Source: Microbulbifer sp. YPW1 (GTDB lineage Bacteria > Pseudomonadota > Gammaproteobacteria > Pseudomonadales > Cellvibrionaceae). From it: 64,000 nt of DNA. Position numbers and translations under genes: made by a program. Shown here in pieces: positions 36,444 to 48,112 of this stretch. Positions within the stretch are counted from its first letter, which is position 1. Every line of letters begins with the position of its first letter. Location of the stretch: the NCBI RefSeq assembly GCF_013367775.1, contig NZ_CP055157.1, positions 3,608,001-3,672,000 of the forward strand. Direction: 5' to 3'. The notes under the pieces were generated by a model. That model saw only the letters and a program-made list of their open reading frames with translations, was not told the origin of the DNA and did no database searches.

Positions 36444-37901
36444 GTGACTCAGAAGCGACCGAAGCCCGCTGACTTTTTCAAGGACTGGAAGGCGCGTGAA
36501 GCGCTGGCGGAATCCATGATTCCGATGATTGGTAAGCTCAACCGGGAAAGCAACGTCGGCATTTACATGTACGGCCAAAACCTGGTTAACCGCTCCGTGC
36601 TCAGCATCATGAAGGCACATCGCTTTGTGCGTCAGGTAGAAGAGAACGAGCTGTCCGAGTTTGAGACCTATCCGGTACTGGAAGCCATCTGCAAGCTGGA
36701 CCTGGGCCCGGTCCATATTGATCTGGGTACCCTGACCAACAAATACATGCGCGACCAGCGCGGCCTGTCCATCGAGGAGTTCGTGCGCGAAGAGCTGGCT
36801 GACGCCAGTGGCGCTGGCAAGCCTCTGCCGCAGTCCCAGGATGTGGTGATCTACGGTTTCGGCCGGATCGGCCGCCTGGTAGCCCGCCTGCTGATCGAAA
36901 AGGCCGGCAGTGGCGATGTGCTGCGTCTGCGTGCCATCGTGCTGCGCAAGGGCAAGGCGGACAACGACCTGGTCAAGCGCGCCTCCCTGCTGCGCCGCGA
37001 CTCGGTGCACGGCGCCTTCAACGGCACCATCCGTGTGGACGAAGAGACCAGCACCCTGATCTGCAACGGCAATGAAGTGAAGGTGATCTACGCCAACTCC
37101 CCGCAGGAAGTGGATTACACCCAGCACGGCATCAACAATGCGCTGATCGTAGACAGTACCGGCGTATGGCGTGACGAAGAGGGCCTGGCCCAGCACCTGG
37201 AGAGCAAGGGCGCGGCCAAGGTGCTGCTGACGGCGCCGGGCAAGGGCGACCTGAAGAACATCGTGTACGGCATCAACAACGGCGAGATCAAGCCGGAAGA
37301 CCAGATCCTGTCTGCTGCCTCCTGTACCACCAACGCCATCGTGCCGGTACTGAAAGCAATGATGGACAAGTACGGTGTTAACCACGGCCACGTGGAAACC
37401 GTACACGCCTACACCAACGACCAGAACCTGATCGACAACTACCACAAGGGTGAGCGTCGCGGTCGTTCCGCAGCGCTGAACATGGTGTTGACCGAGACCG
37501 GTGCGGCCAAGGCGGTGGCTAAGGCGCTGCCGGAGCTGAAGGGCAAGCTGACCGGCAATGCGATCCGTGTACCGACCCCGAACGTGTCCATGGCGATTCT
37601 GAACCTGCGCCTCGGCAAGGAAACCACCAAGGACGAGCTGAACGAGTACATGCGCGAAGTGGCGCTGCACTCTCCGCTGCGCCAGCAGATTGACTTTACC
37701 AATTCACCGGAAGTGGTTTCCAGCGACTTTGTTGGCTCCCGTCGCGCCTGTGTGTTCGACTCCATCGCCACCATCGTCGAGGGCGACAACGCAGTGCTCT
37801 ACTGCTGGTACGACAATGAGTTCGGCTACAGCTGTCAGGTGGTTCGCTGCCTGGAAGATATGGCTGGCGTGCATTACGAAGTCTTCCCCAAGAAAGACTG
37901 A
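36444..37901 (+). CDS. gap: Glyceraldehyde-3-phosphate dehydrogenase, long form
   Basis: 485 residues from GTG 36444, with AGAGG nine bases upstream. An N-terminal extension of about 125 residues (FFKDWKAREALAESMIPMIG) precedes a complete GAPDH. The NAD(P) fold begins VVIYGFGRIGRLVARLL, the catalytic Cys is in AASCTTNAIVPVLK, the partner His in HAYTNDQNL region, and YDNEFGYS closes the active site. The extended form is found next to mfd in Pseudomonas and is thought to serve gluconeogenesis with NADPH. The HexR box supports carbon-source control. Co-factor preference is inference. Confidence 0.92.
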   Translation: MTQKRPKPADFFKDWKAREALAESMIPMIGKLNRESNVGIYMYGQNLVNRSVLSIMKAHRFVRQVEENELSEFETYPVLEAICKLDLGPVHIDLGTLTNKYMRDQRGLSIEEFVREELADASGAGKPLPQSQDVVIYGFGRIGRLVARLLIEKAGSGDVLRLRAIVLRKGKADNDLVKRASLLRRDSVHGAFNGTIRVDEETSTLICNGNEVKVIYANSPQEVDYTQHGINNALIVDSTGVWRDEEGLAQHLESKGAAKVLLTAPGKGDLKNIVYGINNGEIKPEDQILSAASCTTNAIVPVLKAMMDKYGVNHGHVETVHAYTNDQNLIDNYHKGERRGRSAALNMVLTETGAAKAVAKALPELKGKLTGNAIRVPTPNVSMAILNLRLGKETTKDELNEYMREVALHSPLRQQIDFTNSPEVVSSDFVGSRRACVFDSIATIVEGDNAVLYCWYDNEFGYSCQVVRCLEDMAGVHYEVFPKKD

Positions 37902-38397
37902 TCGGGTGTCAGGTGGGGGCGCGTGCGCCCTCATCGGCTCCGCGGCGCAGGGCTTTGGTCAGACAGATCATTCCTGCGCCACCTCGACCCGCCCGGGGCG
38001 AGGGCGACGACAGGGTGGTGTCTCCAACTAAAGTCGTTGTTTTTTCAGCAAAATTTTACTCATCTTGAGCCGATTTGGCTCCATCTCCTCTGGTAAACCC
38101 AACGCCCCATCCTTATAATGCGCGCGATTTTGCGGGGCTGCTGTGTGCCGGGAAATATTTGCGCAAAGACTGCGAGTTGCCAAGGCAACGGTGGTTTTAT
38201 GCGCCTCCCGAGCACTGAGCGACGACGATTACCTCTGCATGCCTTCTGTGCGGCTTCTCTTTATAAGCCCGCTCTCAGCATGTATCAGGCTCACGACAGC
38301 CTAAGCCCCCGCGTATGGGTTCCTCATTTTCAGGTTTTTAACCTAGAAACTTTTAAACCTACTAAATCTATCAACATTAGAACTTAGGCATAGGCGT
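37902..38397 (+). promoter_or_regulatory. gap-nqrA gap with nqr promoter and long leader
   Basis: 496 bases without a real gene. A GGGCGC-GT-GCGCCC stem (37917-37930) follows the gap stop. A good -10 TATAAT lies at 38114-38119, with TGGTAA as a weak -35 17 bases before. This would give an nqr leader of about 270 nucleotides, rich in C near the middle and A/T-rich just before nqrA. A regulatory role is possible but not shown. Confidence 0.5.
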
Positions 38398-39738
38398 ATG
38401 AGAAAGATCCGTCGGGGATTGGATTTACCCATATCCGGCGCGCCCGAGCAGGTCATCTATGATGGCCCTGCAGCCAAGACTGTTGCGGTGATTGGTCCCG
38501 ATTACAACGGGATGAAGCCCACCATGGCAGTTGCGGAAGGGGATAGCGTCAAACTCGGACAGCTGCTGTTCACCGATAAGAAAACCGAAGGGGTTCGCTA
38601 CACCGCACCGGCCGCTGGCCGCGTGGTAGCCGTTAACCGCGGTGCCCGTCGCGTGCTGCAGTCTGTGGTAATCGAGGTGGATGGTGATGAAGCTGAGCAA
38701 TTCGCCAGCTACAGCGCTGACAAACTGGCAAGTCTGACTGCCGAACAGGTTCGCGTGAACCTGGTGGAGTCGGGCATGTGGACAGCACTGCGCACCCGTC
38801 CTTTCAGCAAGGTGCCGGCGCTCGACGCCCAGCCTTCTGCACTGTTTATCAATGCCATGGACACCAATCCGCTGGCGGGTGACCCGGTTGTGGTCATTGC
38901 CGAGCAGCGTGAAGCGTTCTCTCAGGGCGTTGAAATCCTGTCCAAGCTCGCTGATCAGACCTTCGTGTGCACCGCACCGGACGCCGATATCCCGGTTCCG
39001 AGTGTTGCTAGCGTGCAGCGCGAAGCGTTTGCCGGCCCGCACCCCGCTGGTCTCTCCGGTACCCATATCCATTACCTGCATCCGGTCAAGCCGGGCCGTC
39101 AGGTGTGGACCATTGGTTACCAGGACGTGATCGCCGTGGGCAAGCTGTTCGAAACCGGCAAGCTGTTCACCGATCGCGTTGTTGCCCTGGGTGGCCCGCA
39201 GGTCACCAAGCCGCGTCTGCTGCGCACCCGTCTGGGTGCTGATCTGACAGCGCTGACTGCTGGCGAAACCACTGGCGACGACAACCGCGTTGTGTCCGGT
39301 TCCGTATTTGGCGGTCGTACCGCTGCCGGTCCGCTGGCTTACCTCGGCCGCTACCACAACCAGGTGAGTGTGCTGCAGGAAGGCCGCGAGCGCCCGATGC
39401 TGCATTACTTCACTCCGGGTACCAATCGCTTCTCTGCGATGCCGATCTACCTGTCCCGCCTGCTCAAGAGCAAGCTGTTCAGCTTCACTACCAGCACCAA
39501 TGGCTCCGAGCGTGCCATGGTCCCGGTCGGTGCCTACGAGCGCGTGATGCCGCTGAACATCCTGCCGACTCAGCTCCTGCGTGCGTTGATCGTGGGTGAC
39601 ACCCAGGTTGCTCAGCAGCTGGGCGCCCTGGAGCTGGATGAAGAAGACTTGGCCCTGTGTACCTTCGTGTGCCCTGGCAAGTATGAATATGGCCCCATTT
39701 TGCGGGACAACCTGACCCGTATTGAGAAGGAGGGTTAA
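38398..39738 (+). CDS. nqrA: Na+-translocating NADH:quinone reductase subunit A
   Basis: 446 residues, [20 protein letters not shown] at the start, as in all NqrA. Peripheral cytoplasmic subunit of the six-subunit sodium pump, implicated in quinone interaction; it has no membrane helix. First gene of nqrABCDEF, three bases before nqrB. Confidence 0.97.
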   Translation: MRKIRRGLDLPISGAPEQVIYDGPAAKTVAVIGPDYNGMKPTMAVAEGDSVKLGQLLFTDKKTEGVRYTAPAAGRVVAVNRGARRVLQSVVIEVDGDEAEQFASYSADKLASLTAEQVRVNLVESGMWTALRTRPFSKVPALDAQPSALFINAMDTNPLAGDPVVVIAEQREAFSQGVEILSKLADQTFVCTAPDADIPVPSVASVQREAFAGPHPAGLSGTHIHYLHPVKPGRQVWTIGYQDVIAVGKLFETGKLFTDRVVALGGPQVTKPRLLRTRLGADLTALTAGETTGDDNRVVSGSVFGGRTAAGPLAYLGRYHNQVSVLQEGRERPMLHYFTPGTNRFSAMPIYLSRLLKSKLFSFTTSTNGSERAMVPVGAYERVMPLNILPTQLLRALIVGDTQVAQQLGALELDEEDLALCTFVCPGKYEYGPILRDNLTRIEKEG

Positions 39739-39741
39739 GGG

Positions 39742-40953
39742 ATGTTGCGTAAATTCTTAGACTCCATCGAGCCGCACTTTCACAAGGGCGGCAAGTATGA
39801 AAAGTTCTACGCGCTTTACGAAGCCTTAGATACCGGCCTGTTCCAGCCTGCCGATCGCACAAAAACCACTGCGCATGTACGCGACGGTATCGACCTGAAG
39901 CGCATCATGATCACCGTTTGGGCCTGTGCCATGCTGGCGGCCTTCTTCGGTATGTGGAACATCGGTTACCAGTCCAACTCGATCATTGCCAACATGGGCA
40001 CCACCGAGTTTGAAGGCTGGCGCCACGCGATCATCGGCGCGCTGACCAGCTACAACGCGGCGAGCATCTGGGACAACCTCGTATACGGGGCAATGTACTT
40101 CCTGCCAATTTACCTCTGCACCTTTATCGTGGGCGGTATCTGGGAAGTGTTGTTTGCCGCGGTGCGCGGTCACGAGGTGAACGAAGGCTTCTTCGTAACC
40201 TCCATCCTGTTTGCCCTGAGCTGTCCGCCGGACCTGCCGCTGTGGATGGTAGGTATGGGCATCAGCTTCGGTGTGGTGATCGGTAAGGAAGTCTTCGGTG
40301 GTACCGGTAAAAACTTCCTCAACCCTGCACTGACCGGGCGTGCGTTCCTGTACTTTGCCTACCCGGCCTCCATGTCTGGTGACGCTGTGTGGACTGCGGT
40401 CGACGGCTACACCGGTGCCACCGCACTGTCTGTGCTGGCGAGCGAAGGTGTTCAGAATGGCGTGATCAACGCCGCCTCCGGTCCGCTGACTTGGTGGGAT
40501 GCCTTCTTCGGCAACATGCACGGCTCCATCGGTGAAACCTCCACCTTTGTGATCCTGATTGCCGGTGTCATCCTGATGGGCATGAAGATCGCCAGCTGGC
40601 GCATCGTTGCCGGCACCATGCTGGGCATGATGGCGACCTCGCTCATGTTCAACATGGTCGGCTCCGAGACCAACGCATTCTTCAATGTGCCCTGGTACTG
40701 GCACCTGGTGGTTGGCGGTTTCGCATTCGGTCTGATCTTCATGACCACCGATCCGGTATCTGCCGCCATGACCAACACCGGTCGCTGGTGGTACGGCATC
40801 CTCATCGGGGTGATGACCGTTCTTATCCGTGTCGTGAACCCGGCCTTCCCGGAAGGCATCATGCTGGCGATCCTGTTCGCCAACCTGTTCGCGCCGCTGT
40901 TTGACCACTTTGTGGTGCAGTCTCATATCAAACGGAGGTTGGCACGTGGCTAA
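39742..40953 (+). CDS. nqrB: Na+-translocating NADH:quinone reductase subunit B
   Basis: 403 residues, about ten membrane helices; homologous to RnfD. Carries covalent FMN on the threonine of DGYTGAT (about Thr227), the acceptor motif of ApbE, and binds riboflavin. It is the core sodium-conducting subunit. ATG after AAGGAGGG. The last eight bases overlap nqrC. Confidence 0.97.
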   Translation: MLRKFLDSIEPHFHKGGKYEKFYALYEALDTGLFQPADRTKTTAHVRDGIDLKRIMITVWACAMLAAFFGMWNIGYQSNSIIANMGTTEFEGWRHAIIGALTSYNAASIWDNLVYGAMYFLPIYLCTFIVGGIWEVLFAAVRGHEVNEGFFVTSILFALSCPPDLPLWMVGMGISFGVVIGKEVFGGTGKNFLNPALTGRAFLYFAYPASMSGDAVWTAVDGYTGATALSVLASEGVQNGVINAASGPLTWWDAFFGNMHGSIGETSTFVILIAGVILMGMKIASWRIVAGTMLGMMATSLMFNMVGSETNAFFNVPWYWHLVVGGFAFGLIFMTTDPVSAAMTNTGRWWYGILIGVMTVLIRVVNPAFPEGIMLAILFANLFAPLFDHFVVQSHIKRRLARG

Positions 40954-41728
40954 TAAAGATTCTGTAAAAGGTACGCTGATTGTTGCGCTGGTGCTGTGTA
41001 TCGTCTGCTCCGTGGTGGTTTCCACCGCAGCGGTGATGCTGAAGCCCACGCAGGAAGCGAATGCCCAGCTGGACATGAAGAAAAACGTCCTGCTGGCGGG
41101 TGGCCTGATCGATCCGGATCAGACCAACCGCAAGGCCATCGAGGAAGCGTTTGGCAACGTAACGATCAAGTACGTTGACCTGAGCACCGGCAAATTCACC
41201 GACGAAGCACCGGCCGGTGGCACTGGTCGCGCCGCGGCCAAGATCGCCAGCGCCAGTGAAAAACTGCCTGCCGATCAGGACACCGCCAAGATCATCCGCC
41301 GTGAGAACACCAAAGAGGTGTACCTGGTAGAAGAGAATGGCGAGATGCAGCGCATCATCCTGCCGGTTCGCGGCTACGGCCTGTGGGGCCAGCTGTATGG
41401 CTTCCTCGCTCTGGAAAAGGACCTCAACACCGTTGCGGGCCTGGGTTTCTACGAGCACAAGGAAACTCCCGGGCTGGGTGGTGAAGTCGACAACCCGCGC
41501 TGGAAAGCGCAGTGGGAAGGCAAGGAAGTTTACGGCGCTGATGGCGACGTTGAACTTTCTGTGATCAAGGGCAGTGTTGACGCCAATACACCCAATGCTG
41601 AGCACAAGGTAGACGGCCTGTCCGGTGCCACTCTGACCAGCAAGGGCGTCGACAACCTGATCAACTTCTGGCTGGGTAGCCAGGGTTACGGTCCCTTCCT
41701 GAAAAACCTGAAAGCAGGGGAGGCGTGA
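40946..41728 (+). CDS. nqrC: Na+-translocating NADH:quinone reductase subunit C
   Basis: 260 residues from GTG 40946, eight bases inside nqrB, with GGAGG at 40934-40938. One N-terminal helix, then a periplasmic FMN domain. The flavinylation motif is [10 protein letters not shown], with Thr229 as the FMN-bearing residue (Vibrio Thr225). Electrons pass from NqrF through this FMN to NqrB. Confidence 0.96.
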   Translation: MANKDSVKGTLIVALVLCIVCSVVVSTAAVMLKPTQEANAQLDMKKNVLLAGGLIDPDQTNRKAIEEAFGNVTIKYVDLSTGKFTDEAPAGGTGRAAAKIASASEKLPADQDTAKIIRRENTKEVYLVEENGEMQRIILPVRGYGLWGQLYGFLALEKDLNTVAGLGFYEHKETPGLGGEVDNPRWKAQWEGKEVYGADGDVELSVIKGSVDANTPNAEHKVDGLSGATLTSKGVDNLINFWLGSQGYGPFLKNLKAGEA

Positions 41729-41730
41729 GC

Positions 41731-42405
<675 letters not shown>

Positions 42406-42408
42406 TAG

Positions 42409-43017
42409 ATGGAACATTTTATTTCTCTGATCATCCGCGCCGTTTTCGTAGAAAACATGGCACTGGCCTTCTTCCTCGGGATGTGTACCTTCCTCGCGGT
42501 ATCCAAGAAGGTCGAAGCGGCGGTTGGCCTCGGTGTTGCGGTAATCGTAGTACTGACCATCACCGTTCCGGTTAACAACCTGATTTACACCTACCTGCTG
42601 AAAGACGGCGCGCTGGCCTGGGCCGGCTACCCGGACGTGGACCTGAGCTTCCTCGGCCTGCTGTCTTACATCGGCGTGATCGCGGCACTGGTACAGATCC
42701 TGGAGATGTTCCTGGATAAATATGTACCGGCGCTCTACAACGCCCTGGGTGTATTCCTGCCCCTGATTACCGTGAACTGCGCCATCATGGGTGCGTCTCT
42801 GTTCATGGTGGAGCGCGAATACAATTTTGGTGAATCTGTTGCTTATGGCTTCGGCGCCGGTCTCGGCTGGGCTCTGGCGATTGCCGCTCTGGCGGGTATT
42901 CGTGAAAAGCTCAAGTACAGTGACGTGCCGAACGGCCTGAAAGGCCTGGGCATCACCTTCATCACCGTTGGTCTCATGTCGCTGGGCTTCATGTCCTTCG
43001 GCGGCATCGATATCTAA
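42409..43017 (+). CDS. nqrE: Na+-translocating NADH:quinone reductase subunit E
   Basis: 202 residues, six helices, RnfA-like ([24 protein letters not shown]). The conserved half-helices with FLGMCTF and VNCAIMG supply two of the cysteines of the intramembrane Fe centre. Inserted oppositely to NqrD. Follows NqrD by three bases. Confidence 0.97.
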   Translation: MEHFISLIIRAVFVENMALAFFLGMCTFLAVSKKVEAAVGLGVAVIVVLTITVPVNNLIYTYLLKDGALAWAGYPDVDLSFLGLLSYIGVIAALVQILEMFLDKYVPALYNALGVFLPLITVNCAIMGASLFMVEREYNFGESVAYGFGAGLGWALAIAALAGIREKLKYSDVPNGLKGLGITFITVGLMSLGFMSFGGIDI

Positions 43018-43035
43018 GCGGGGAGGTTGAATAAC

Positions 43036-44262
43036 ATGGAATTAACATCGATTTATTTTGGCGTCGGCATGTTCACCGTGATCGTGATCGCGCTGGTGGC
43101 CATTATTCTGGTTGCCCGCTCACGTCTGGTGAACACCGGTGACGTCAACATCGTGGTTAACGGTGAGAAAACCCTCACCGTGCCGGCGGGTGGCAAACTG
43201 CTGCAGACCCTGGCGGCCAATAACCTGTTCCTCGCCTCCGCCTGTGGTGGCGGCGGCTCCTGTGCGCAGTGTGTGTGTGTCGTTGAAGAGGGTGGTGGCG
43301 ACATGCTGCCGACCGAAGCAGCGCACTTCACTCCGCGTGAAGCCAAAGAAGGCAAGCGTCTTTCCTGTCAGGTTGCTGTAAAGCAGGACATGAAAATCGA
43401 AGTGCCGGAAGAGGTGTTCGGTGTGAAGCAGTGGGAATGCACTGTGGAATCCAACCCCAACGTGGCCACCTTCATTAAAGAGCTGACCCTGAAGCTGCCG
43501 GAAGGCGAGAACGTCGACTTCCGTGCGGGCGGTTACGTCCAGCTGGAAGCGCCGCCCCACCATGTGAAATTCTCCGATTTCGATATCGAAGAAGAGTACC
43601 GCGGTGACTGGGAGCACTTTGGCTTCTTCAAGCTGGAGTCCAAGGTAACCGAGCCGGTGGTTCGCGCCTACTCCATGGCGAACTACCCGGAAGAGAAGGG
43701 TGTTGTTAAGTTCAACATCCGTATCGCGACCCCGCCGCCGCGTACCGAAGGTATTCCGCCGGGCCAGATGTCTTCCTACGTCTTCAACCTGAAGCCGGGC
43801 GACAAGATGCGCGTATACGGTCCCTTCGGTGAGTTCTTCGCCAAGGACACCGATAACGAGATGGTCTTCATCGGTGGTGGTGCCGGTATGGCGCCGATGC
43901 GTTCGCACATCTTCGACCAGCTCAAGCGTCTGCACTCTACGCGCAAGATCAGCTTCTGGTACGGCGCTCGCTCACTGCGCGAGATGTTCTACGAGGACGA
44001 CTACAACGGTCTGCAGGAAGAGTTCGACAACTTCAAGTGGCACATCGCACTGTCGGATCCGCAGCCGGAAGACAACTGGGAAGGCTACACAGGCTTCATC
44101 CACAACGTGGTGTACGAGAACTATCTGAAGGACCACCCGGCTCCGGAAGACTGTGAGTACTACATGTGTGGGCCGCCCATGATGAACGCGGCGGTGATCA
44201 ATATGCTGAAAGACCTGGGCGTAGAGGATGAAAACATCCTGCTCGACGACTTCGGTGGCTGA
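43036..44262 (+). CDS. nqrF: Na+-translocating NADH:quinone reductase subunit F
   Basis: 408 residues from ATG 43036, with GGGAGG at 43021-43026. N-terminal helix, then a [2Fe-2S] ferredoxin domain with Cys70, Cys76, Cys79 and Cys111, the same numbering as Vibrio NqrF, then a ferredoxin-reductase unit with the FAD motif [12 protein letters not shown] and the NADH site [12 protein letters not shown]. It oxidises NADH and starts the electron path. Last Nqr structural gene. Confidence 0.97.
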   Translation: MELTSIYFGVGMFTVIVIALVAIILVARSRLVNTGDVNIVVNGEKTLTVPAGGKLLQTLAANNLFLASACGGGGSCAQCVCVVEEGGGDMLPTEAAHFTPREAKEGKRLSCQVAVKQDMKIEVPEEVFGVKQWECTVESNPNVATFIKELTLKLPEGENVDFRAGGYVQLEAPPHHVKFSDFDIEEEYRGDWEHFGFFKLESKVTEPVVRAYSMANYPEEKGVVKFNIRIATPPPRTEGIPPGQMSSYVFNLKPGDKMRVYGPFGEFFAKDTDNEMVFIGGGAGMAPMRSHIFDQLKRLHSTRKISFWYGARSLREMFYEDDYNGLQEEFDNFKWHIALSDPQPEDNWEGYTGFIHNVVYENYLKDHPAPEDCEYYMCGPPMMNAAVINMLKDLGVEDENILLDDFGG

Positions 44263-44268
44263 TCACGC

Positions 44269-45369
44269 ATGATTGGACGTGACAATACTTCCACAATTAC
44301 AGGGCCGCTCCTTTCGGCCCTGTTTTTGTTTGTGCGGAACCGCTTTTCTGCCGGCGTCCGGCTGCTCGGATTGAGTCTGGCACTGGTGCTGGTTGGCAGT
44401 CTGACTGCCTGTACACCGGAAAAGCAGAATTGGAAACTGACCGGCCCCACCATGGGGACCTCCTACCACATCACCGTGGTGGATGTGCCCACCGGCATTG
44501 TGCAGGCAGAATTGCAGGCAGCCATCGATGCCGAGCTGGACGCGGTGAATCAGGAGATGTCCACCTACATCCCGGATTCCGAGTTGATGCGATTCAACGG
44601 CGCTCCGGTCGGCGAGGCAGTCGCGGTTTCCCCGCATCTTGCCGAAGTAGTGGGGCGTGCCCTGGAGATTTACCGGCACAGCGACGGCGCATTTGATGTC
44701 ACCGTGGGTCCGCTGGTAAATCTGTGGGGATTTGGCCCCAAGCCAGAGCCGGAAACCATCCCGGGGGACGCCGAAATTGCGGCGCTGCTCGAGGTAATTG
44801 GTTCCGATGCACTGGTCCTAGAGGAGGGGAACCTCACCCGGACCCGCCCGGTGCAGATTGATCTGTCTGCCATTGCCAAGGGGCATGGTGTGGATCGCGT
44901 TGCGGATTTGCTGGCATCCCGCGGCATTGCCAATTACCTGGTGGAAGTCGGCGGCGAGCTGCGTACAGCGGGGGTAAACCCCACGGGGCAGCCCTGGCGT
45001 ATTGGCGTCGAGCGCCCCTCGGCTGGCCAGGTCGTGCAGAAGCCGATTGCGGTCAGTGGCAAAGCGGTGGCGACGTCTGGCGATTACCGCAACTACTACG
45101 AGCGCGATGGCAAACGCTACGCACATACCATCGATCCGCGCACCGGGCGACCGGTGGAGCACCGCCTGGCCTCGGTCACCGTGATTGCCGATACCTGTGC
45201 CGAAGCCGATGGCTACGCCACGGCGCTCAATGTGATCGGTGCCGAAGAAGCGTTAAAATTGGCAGAGAAGCAGCAATTGGCGGTGTTTCTGCTGGTAAAA
45301 ACCGATTCTGGGTTTGAAGAGCGCGCCAGTAGCGCTTTCCAGCCTTATCTTGAAAGTCAGGGGAGGTAA
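44269..45369 (+). CDS. apbE: FAD:protein FMN transferase
   Basis: 366 residues at the longest reading. It attaches FMN from FAD to the threonines of NqrB and NqrC. Motifs: GPTMGTSYHI, GPLVNLWGFGP, DLSAIAKGHGVD, EVGGELRTAG and HTIDPRTGRPVEHR. A lipobox (LTAC, Cys48) marks it as a periplasmic lipoprotein. A normal lipoprotein signal would begin at GTG 44332 (RNRFSAGVRLLG...), and an intrinsic-terminator-like hairpin lies at 44299-44323 inside the longer reading, so 44332 may be the true start although it lacks a ribosome site. ATG 44269 has a weak GGTGG upstream. Confidence 0.93.
   Translation: MIGRDNTSTITGPLLSALFLFVRNRFSAGVRLLGLSLALVLVGSLTACTPEKQNWKLTGPTMGTSYHITVVDVPTGIVQAELQAAIDAELDAVNQEMSTYIPDSELMRFNGAPVGEAVAVSPHLAEVVGRALEIYRHSDGAFDVTVGPLVNLWGFGPKPEPETIPGDAEIAALLEVIGSDALVLEEGNLTRTRPVQIDLSAIAKGHGVDRVADLLASRGIANYLVEVGGELRTAGVNPTGQPWRIGVERPSAGQVVQKPIAVSGKAVATSGDYRNYYERDGKRYAHTIDPRTGRPVEHRLASVTVIADTCAEADGYATALNVIGAEEALKLAEKQQLAVFLLVKTDSGFEERASSAFQPYLESQGR
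44299..44330 (+). terminator. Terminator-like hairpin between nqrF and apbE
   Basis: ACAGGGCCG (44299-44307), loop CTCCTTT, CGGCCCTGT (44315-44323), then TTTTGTT. This is a standard intrinsic terminator shape, 36 bases after the nqrF stop. It would limit apbE-nqrM expression relative to the Nqr subunits if transcription is continuous. Confidence 0.7.
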
Positions 45370-45371
45370 CC

Positions 45372-45638
45372 GTGACTATTTATATTTTGGCGTTCATTAT
45401 TATGCTGCTGGTCGTGGCCGGCATGGCCCTCGGCGCCATCGTGCAGAACAAGCCCCTCAAGGGCTCCTGTGGTGGCCTGAACAAGATCGGTATGAAAAAA
45501 GACTGCGATATCTGCGGTGGTGATGACGACGAATGCGAAAAAGAGCAGGAGCGTCAGCGCCAGGCCGCACTGGCCAGTGCGGCAGCGCCATCCGATCTTG
45601 CCTACGACGCGACCAGCAAGCAGAACAAGCAGTCTTGA
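45372..45638 (+). CDS. nqrM: Na+-NQR maturation protein NqrM
   Basis: 88 residues. N-terminal membrane helix (IYILAFIIMLLVVAGMALGAI), then four cysteines in CGGLNKIGMKKDCDICGG and DDECE, the NqrM (DUF539) pattern needed to deliver the Fe for the NqrD/NqrE centre. Starts two bases after apbE. The tail is Ala/Gln-rich. Confidence 0.94.
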   Translation: MTIYILAFIIMLLVVAGMALGAIVQNKPLKGSCGGLNKIGMKKDCDICGGDDDECEKEQERQRQAALASAAAPSDLAYDATSKQNKQS

Positions 45639-45682
45639 GTTACCAAGCCTGATTCAACCATAAAAGCAAAGACAGTAAATCA

Positions 45683-47080
45683 ATGGCAGATTCCAAGTAC
45701 GATCTGGTAGTAATTGGTTCCGGTCCGGCGGGGGAAGCCGCAGCCATGAGCGCAGCCAAAAAGGGCTTGCGCGCCGCGGTTATCGAGCGCAGTGCATCCG
45801 TGGGCGGCAACTGCACCCACAAGGGGACCATCCCTTCCAAGGCGTTGCGTCACTCCGTAAAACAGTTGATGCGCTACAACACCCACAGCGTATTCCGTGC
45901 GCTGGGCGAACCGCGCCGGCTGACCTTCCCGCAGGTTATGCAGACGGTCAACAAGGTCATTTCCTATCAGGTGGAAATGCATACCAGTTTCTACGCGCGC
46001 AACCGTGTAGACCTGATTGTGGGTGAAGCGGCATTCCGCGATGCCAACAGCGTCGAGGTGCAGCTGGCGGACGGAGCCAAGGAAATCATCACCGCGGAAA
46101 AATTCATCGTAGCGACCGGCTCGCGCCCGTATCGTCCGGCGGACGTGGACTTTGATCATCCGCGCGTTTATGACAGCGATACCATTCTGGATATGGAGCA
46201 TACGCCCCAGGCCATCATCATTTATGGTGCGGGTGTAATTGGCTGTGAATATGCTTCCATTTTCGCCGCGCTCGGCATGAAAGTGGACCTGATCAACAGC
46301 CGCAATCACTTGCTGGAATTCCTCGACGACGAAATCTCCGATGCGCTGAGCTATCACCTGCGGGATATGGGCGTTACCGTCCGTCACCGCGAGGAATACG
46401 CGAAAGTAATCGGCACCGATCGCGGCGTGACCATGGAAATGCAATCGGGCAAGCGGATTTCTGCCGATGCGTTGCTGTGGTGTAACGGTCGTTCCGGTAA
46501 TACCGGCTCCCTGGGGCTGGAAAATATCGGCCTCGAAGCCAACCACCGCGGCCAGCTCGCGGTGGATGATCATTACTGCACTGCGGTGGAAAATGTTTTC
46601 GCCGTGGGCGATGTGATCGGTTGGCCGAGCCTCGCCAGCGCGTCTTACGACCAGGGCAGGGCGGTGGCAGCCGCTATCGTCGGCCGTGGCCACCGGGTGA
46701 TCGAAGATGCCCCTACCGGTATTTACACGCTGCCGGAAATTTCGTCCGTGGGTAAAACCGAAACCGAACTGACCAACGCCAAGGTGCCTTACGAAGTGGG
46801 CCGCGCGCTGTTCAAGCACACCGCGCGCGCGCAGATTTCCGGCGAGCGTGTGGGCATGCTGAAGATACTGTTCCACATCGAAACCCGCGAGATTCTCGGC
46901 ATTCACTGCTTCGGTGCAGAAGCGGCGGAGATCGTGCATATCGGCCAGGCAATCATGAAACAGCCCGCGCCGAACAATTCCATCGATTTCTTCGTGAACA
47001 CCACTTTCAACTATCCGACCATGGCGGAAGCCTACCGCAGTGCGGCGCTGGACGGACTTAATCGGATTACCCGGTTATGA
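45683..47080 (+). CDS. sthA: Soluble pyridine nucleotide transhydrogenase
   Basis: 465 residues. Flavoprotein of the pyridine nucleotide-disulfide reductase fold that equilibrates NADPH with NAD+. FAD motif GSGPAGE near the N terminus; [13 protein letters not shown] keeps one Cys but has Thr where the second redox Cys sits, as expected for Sth[14 protein letters not shown] is the NAD site; [13 protein letters not shown] the second FAD motif. The stop overlaps the thioesterase start (ATGA). Confidence 0.96.
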   Translation: MADSKYDLVVIGSGPAGEAAAMSAAKKGLRAAVIERSASVGGNCTHKGTIPSKALRHSVKQLMRYNTHSVFRALGEPRRLTFPQVMQTVNKVISYQVEMHTSFYARNRVDLIVGEAAFRDANSVEVQLADGAKEIITAEKFIVATGSRPYRPADVDFDHPRVYDSDTILDMEHTPQAIIIYGAGVIGCEYASIFAALGMKVDLINSRNHLLEFLDDEISDALSYHLRDMGVTVRHREEYAKVIGTDRGVTMEMQSGKRISADALLWCNGRSGNTGSLGLENIGLEANHRGQLAVDDHYCTAVENVFAVGDVIGWPSLASASYDQGRAVAAAIVGRGHRVIEDAPTGIYTLPEISSVGKTETELTNAKVPYEVGRALFKHTARAQISGERVGMLKILFHIETREILGIHCFGAEAAEIVHIGQAIMKQPAPNNSIDFFVNTTFNYPTMAEAYRSAALDGLNRITRL

Positions 47081-47544
47081 GTGAGCCGTCCCCCGCGGAA
47101 TTCCGCACGATGGTGGAGGGGATATTTTCCGATATCCCCTTTGTCCGGGAAATTGGCCTGCGATTGCAGGAGTTCGACCTCGAGCAGCAGACGCTTTCCG
47201 CGGCGCTCGAGTTGAAGCCGCAGCTGATCGGCAACCACTTCCAGAATATTCTGCATGGCGGCGTGATCGCCACGGCGCTGGATACGGTGGGCGGTCTGAC
47301 AGCAATGGTGGCGGCATACCATCGTATGGGTGGCGCTATCGAGTGGGAGGAGAAAATCCAGCGGCTGATTCGCCTGGGCACCGTGGATATGCGGGTGGAT
47401 TACCTGAAGCCGGGGCGCGGTCAGCGCTTTGAGTGTGACGGCAAGATTTTGCGTGTAGGCAACAAGCTGGTGGTCACGCGGATGGAGTTACATAACGAGA
47501 GCGAAGAGTTGATCGCTACCGGTACCGCTACTTTCTTGTATTGA
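47077..47544 (+). CDS. Hotdog-fold thioesterase
   Basis: 155 residues in the PaaI/YiiD-C class. [24 protein letters not shown] has the HGG...D pattern of hotdog thioesterases (Asp as general base), followed by VDYLKPGRG and GTATFLY. The acyl-CoA substrate is unknown. Overlaps sthA by four bases, so translationally coupled. A weak G/C hairpin (47566-47590) follows it, shared with the convergent gene. Confidence 0.87.
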   Translation: MSEPSPAEFRTMVEGIFSDIPFVREIGLRLQEFDLEQQTLSAALELKPQLIGNHFQNILHGGVIATALDTVGGLTAMVAAYHRMGGAIEWEEKIQRLIRLGTVDMRVDYLKPGRGQRFECDGKILRVGNKLVVTRMELHNESEELIATGTATFLY

Positions 47545-47599
47545 GCAGGATTGGGAAGCGGGGAAGGGCGGGGCCAGTAACGGCCCGCCCGGATATCCT

Positions 47600-47908
47600 T
47601 CAGCCCCGGTGCTTCTTCACCGTATGCAGGGCGACATCCCATTCAAAATACACATAAAACTCCGGGTACTCCCAGCGGGTAATCGCCGGTTCACCCACCG
47701 GGCCCTGAATGCCCAGCGGTTCGCCCAGACGCGCCGTCACTTCGTCCTTCTTGAGTCCGCGTACTTTCTCGACATAGGTATCGCTGCTTTGCGATCCCAC
47801 CGGGACTTCCAGGGTCTCGGCGTGGATGCTGGTAGAGGCAGTGGCAGACAGGGCAAGGCAGGCAGCGCCAGCCAGTGCGGGAATCTGTTTGCGGAGTCTG
47901 CTGAACAT
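47600..47908 (-). CDS. Small periplasmic protein, possibly BamE/SmpA-like fold
   Basis: 102 residues with a signal peptide (ALAGAACLALSATASTSIHA) and no lipobox. The mature part GLKKDEVTARLGEP, then RWEYPEFYVYFEWD, has the helix-then-strand pattern of BamE-like small domains (LGxP followed by W.YP). Function unknown. GGAGAAG six bases before ATG supports the start. Convergent with the thioesterase. Confidence 0.72.
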   Translation of the reverse strand: MFSRLRKQIPALAGAACLALSATASTSIHAETLEVPVGSQSSDTYVEKVRGLKKDEVTARLGEPLGIQGPVGEPAITRWEYPEFYVYFEWDVALHTVKKHRG

Positions 47909-48112
47909 GGGTTCTTCTCCGAATTATGTTGTTCTGAATGTCGGTCATTAAAGCAGATATTGTGCCCAAACATGCGGATTTCTTCACGTTTTTCCCGCCG
48001 CGTGGGTCCTTGAGCGAATGCTTGGCCCAGTCAGGCCCTGGGCCGGCCGCGCCGGGTGGGGCAGTACCGCTGTGCTAGGCTGCAAGGAGATTGACTCTTT
48101 GGACAGTCACAC

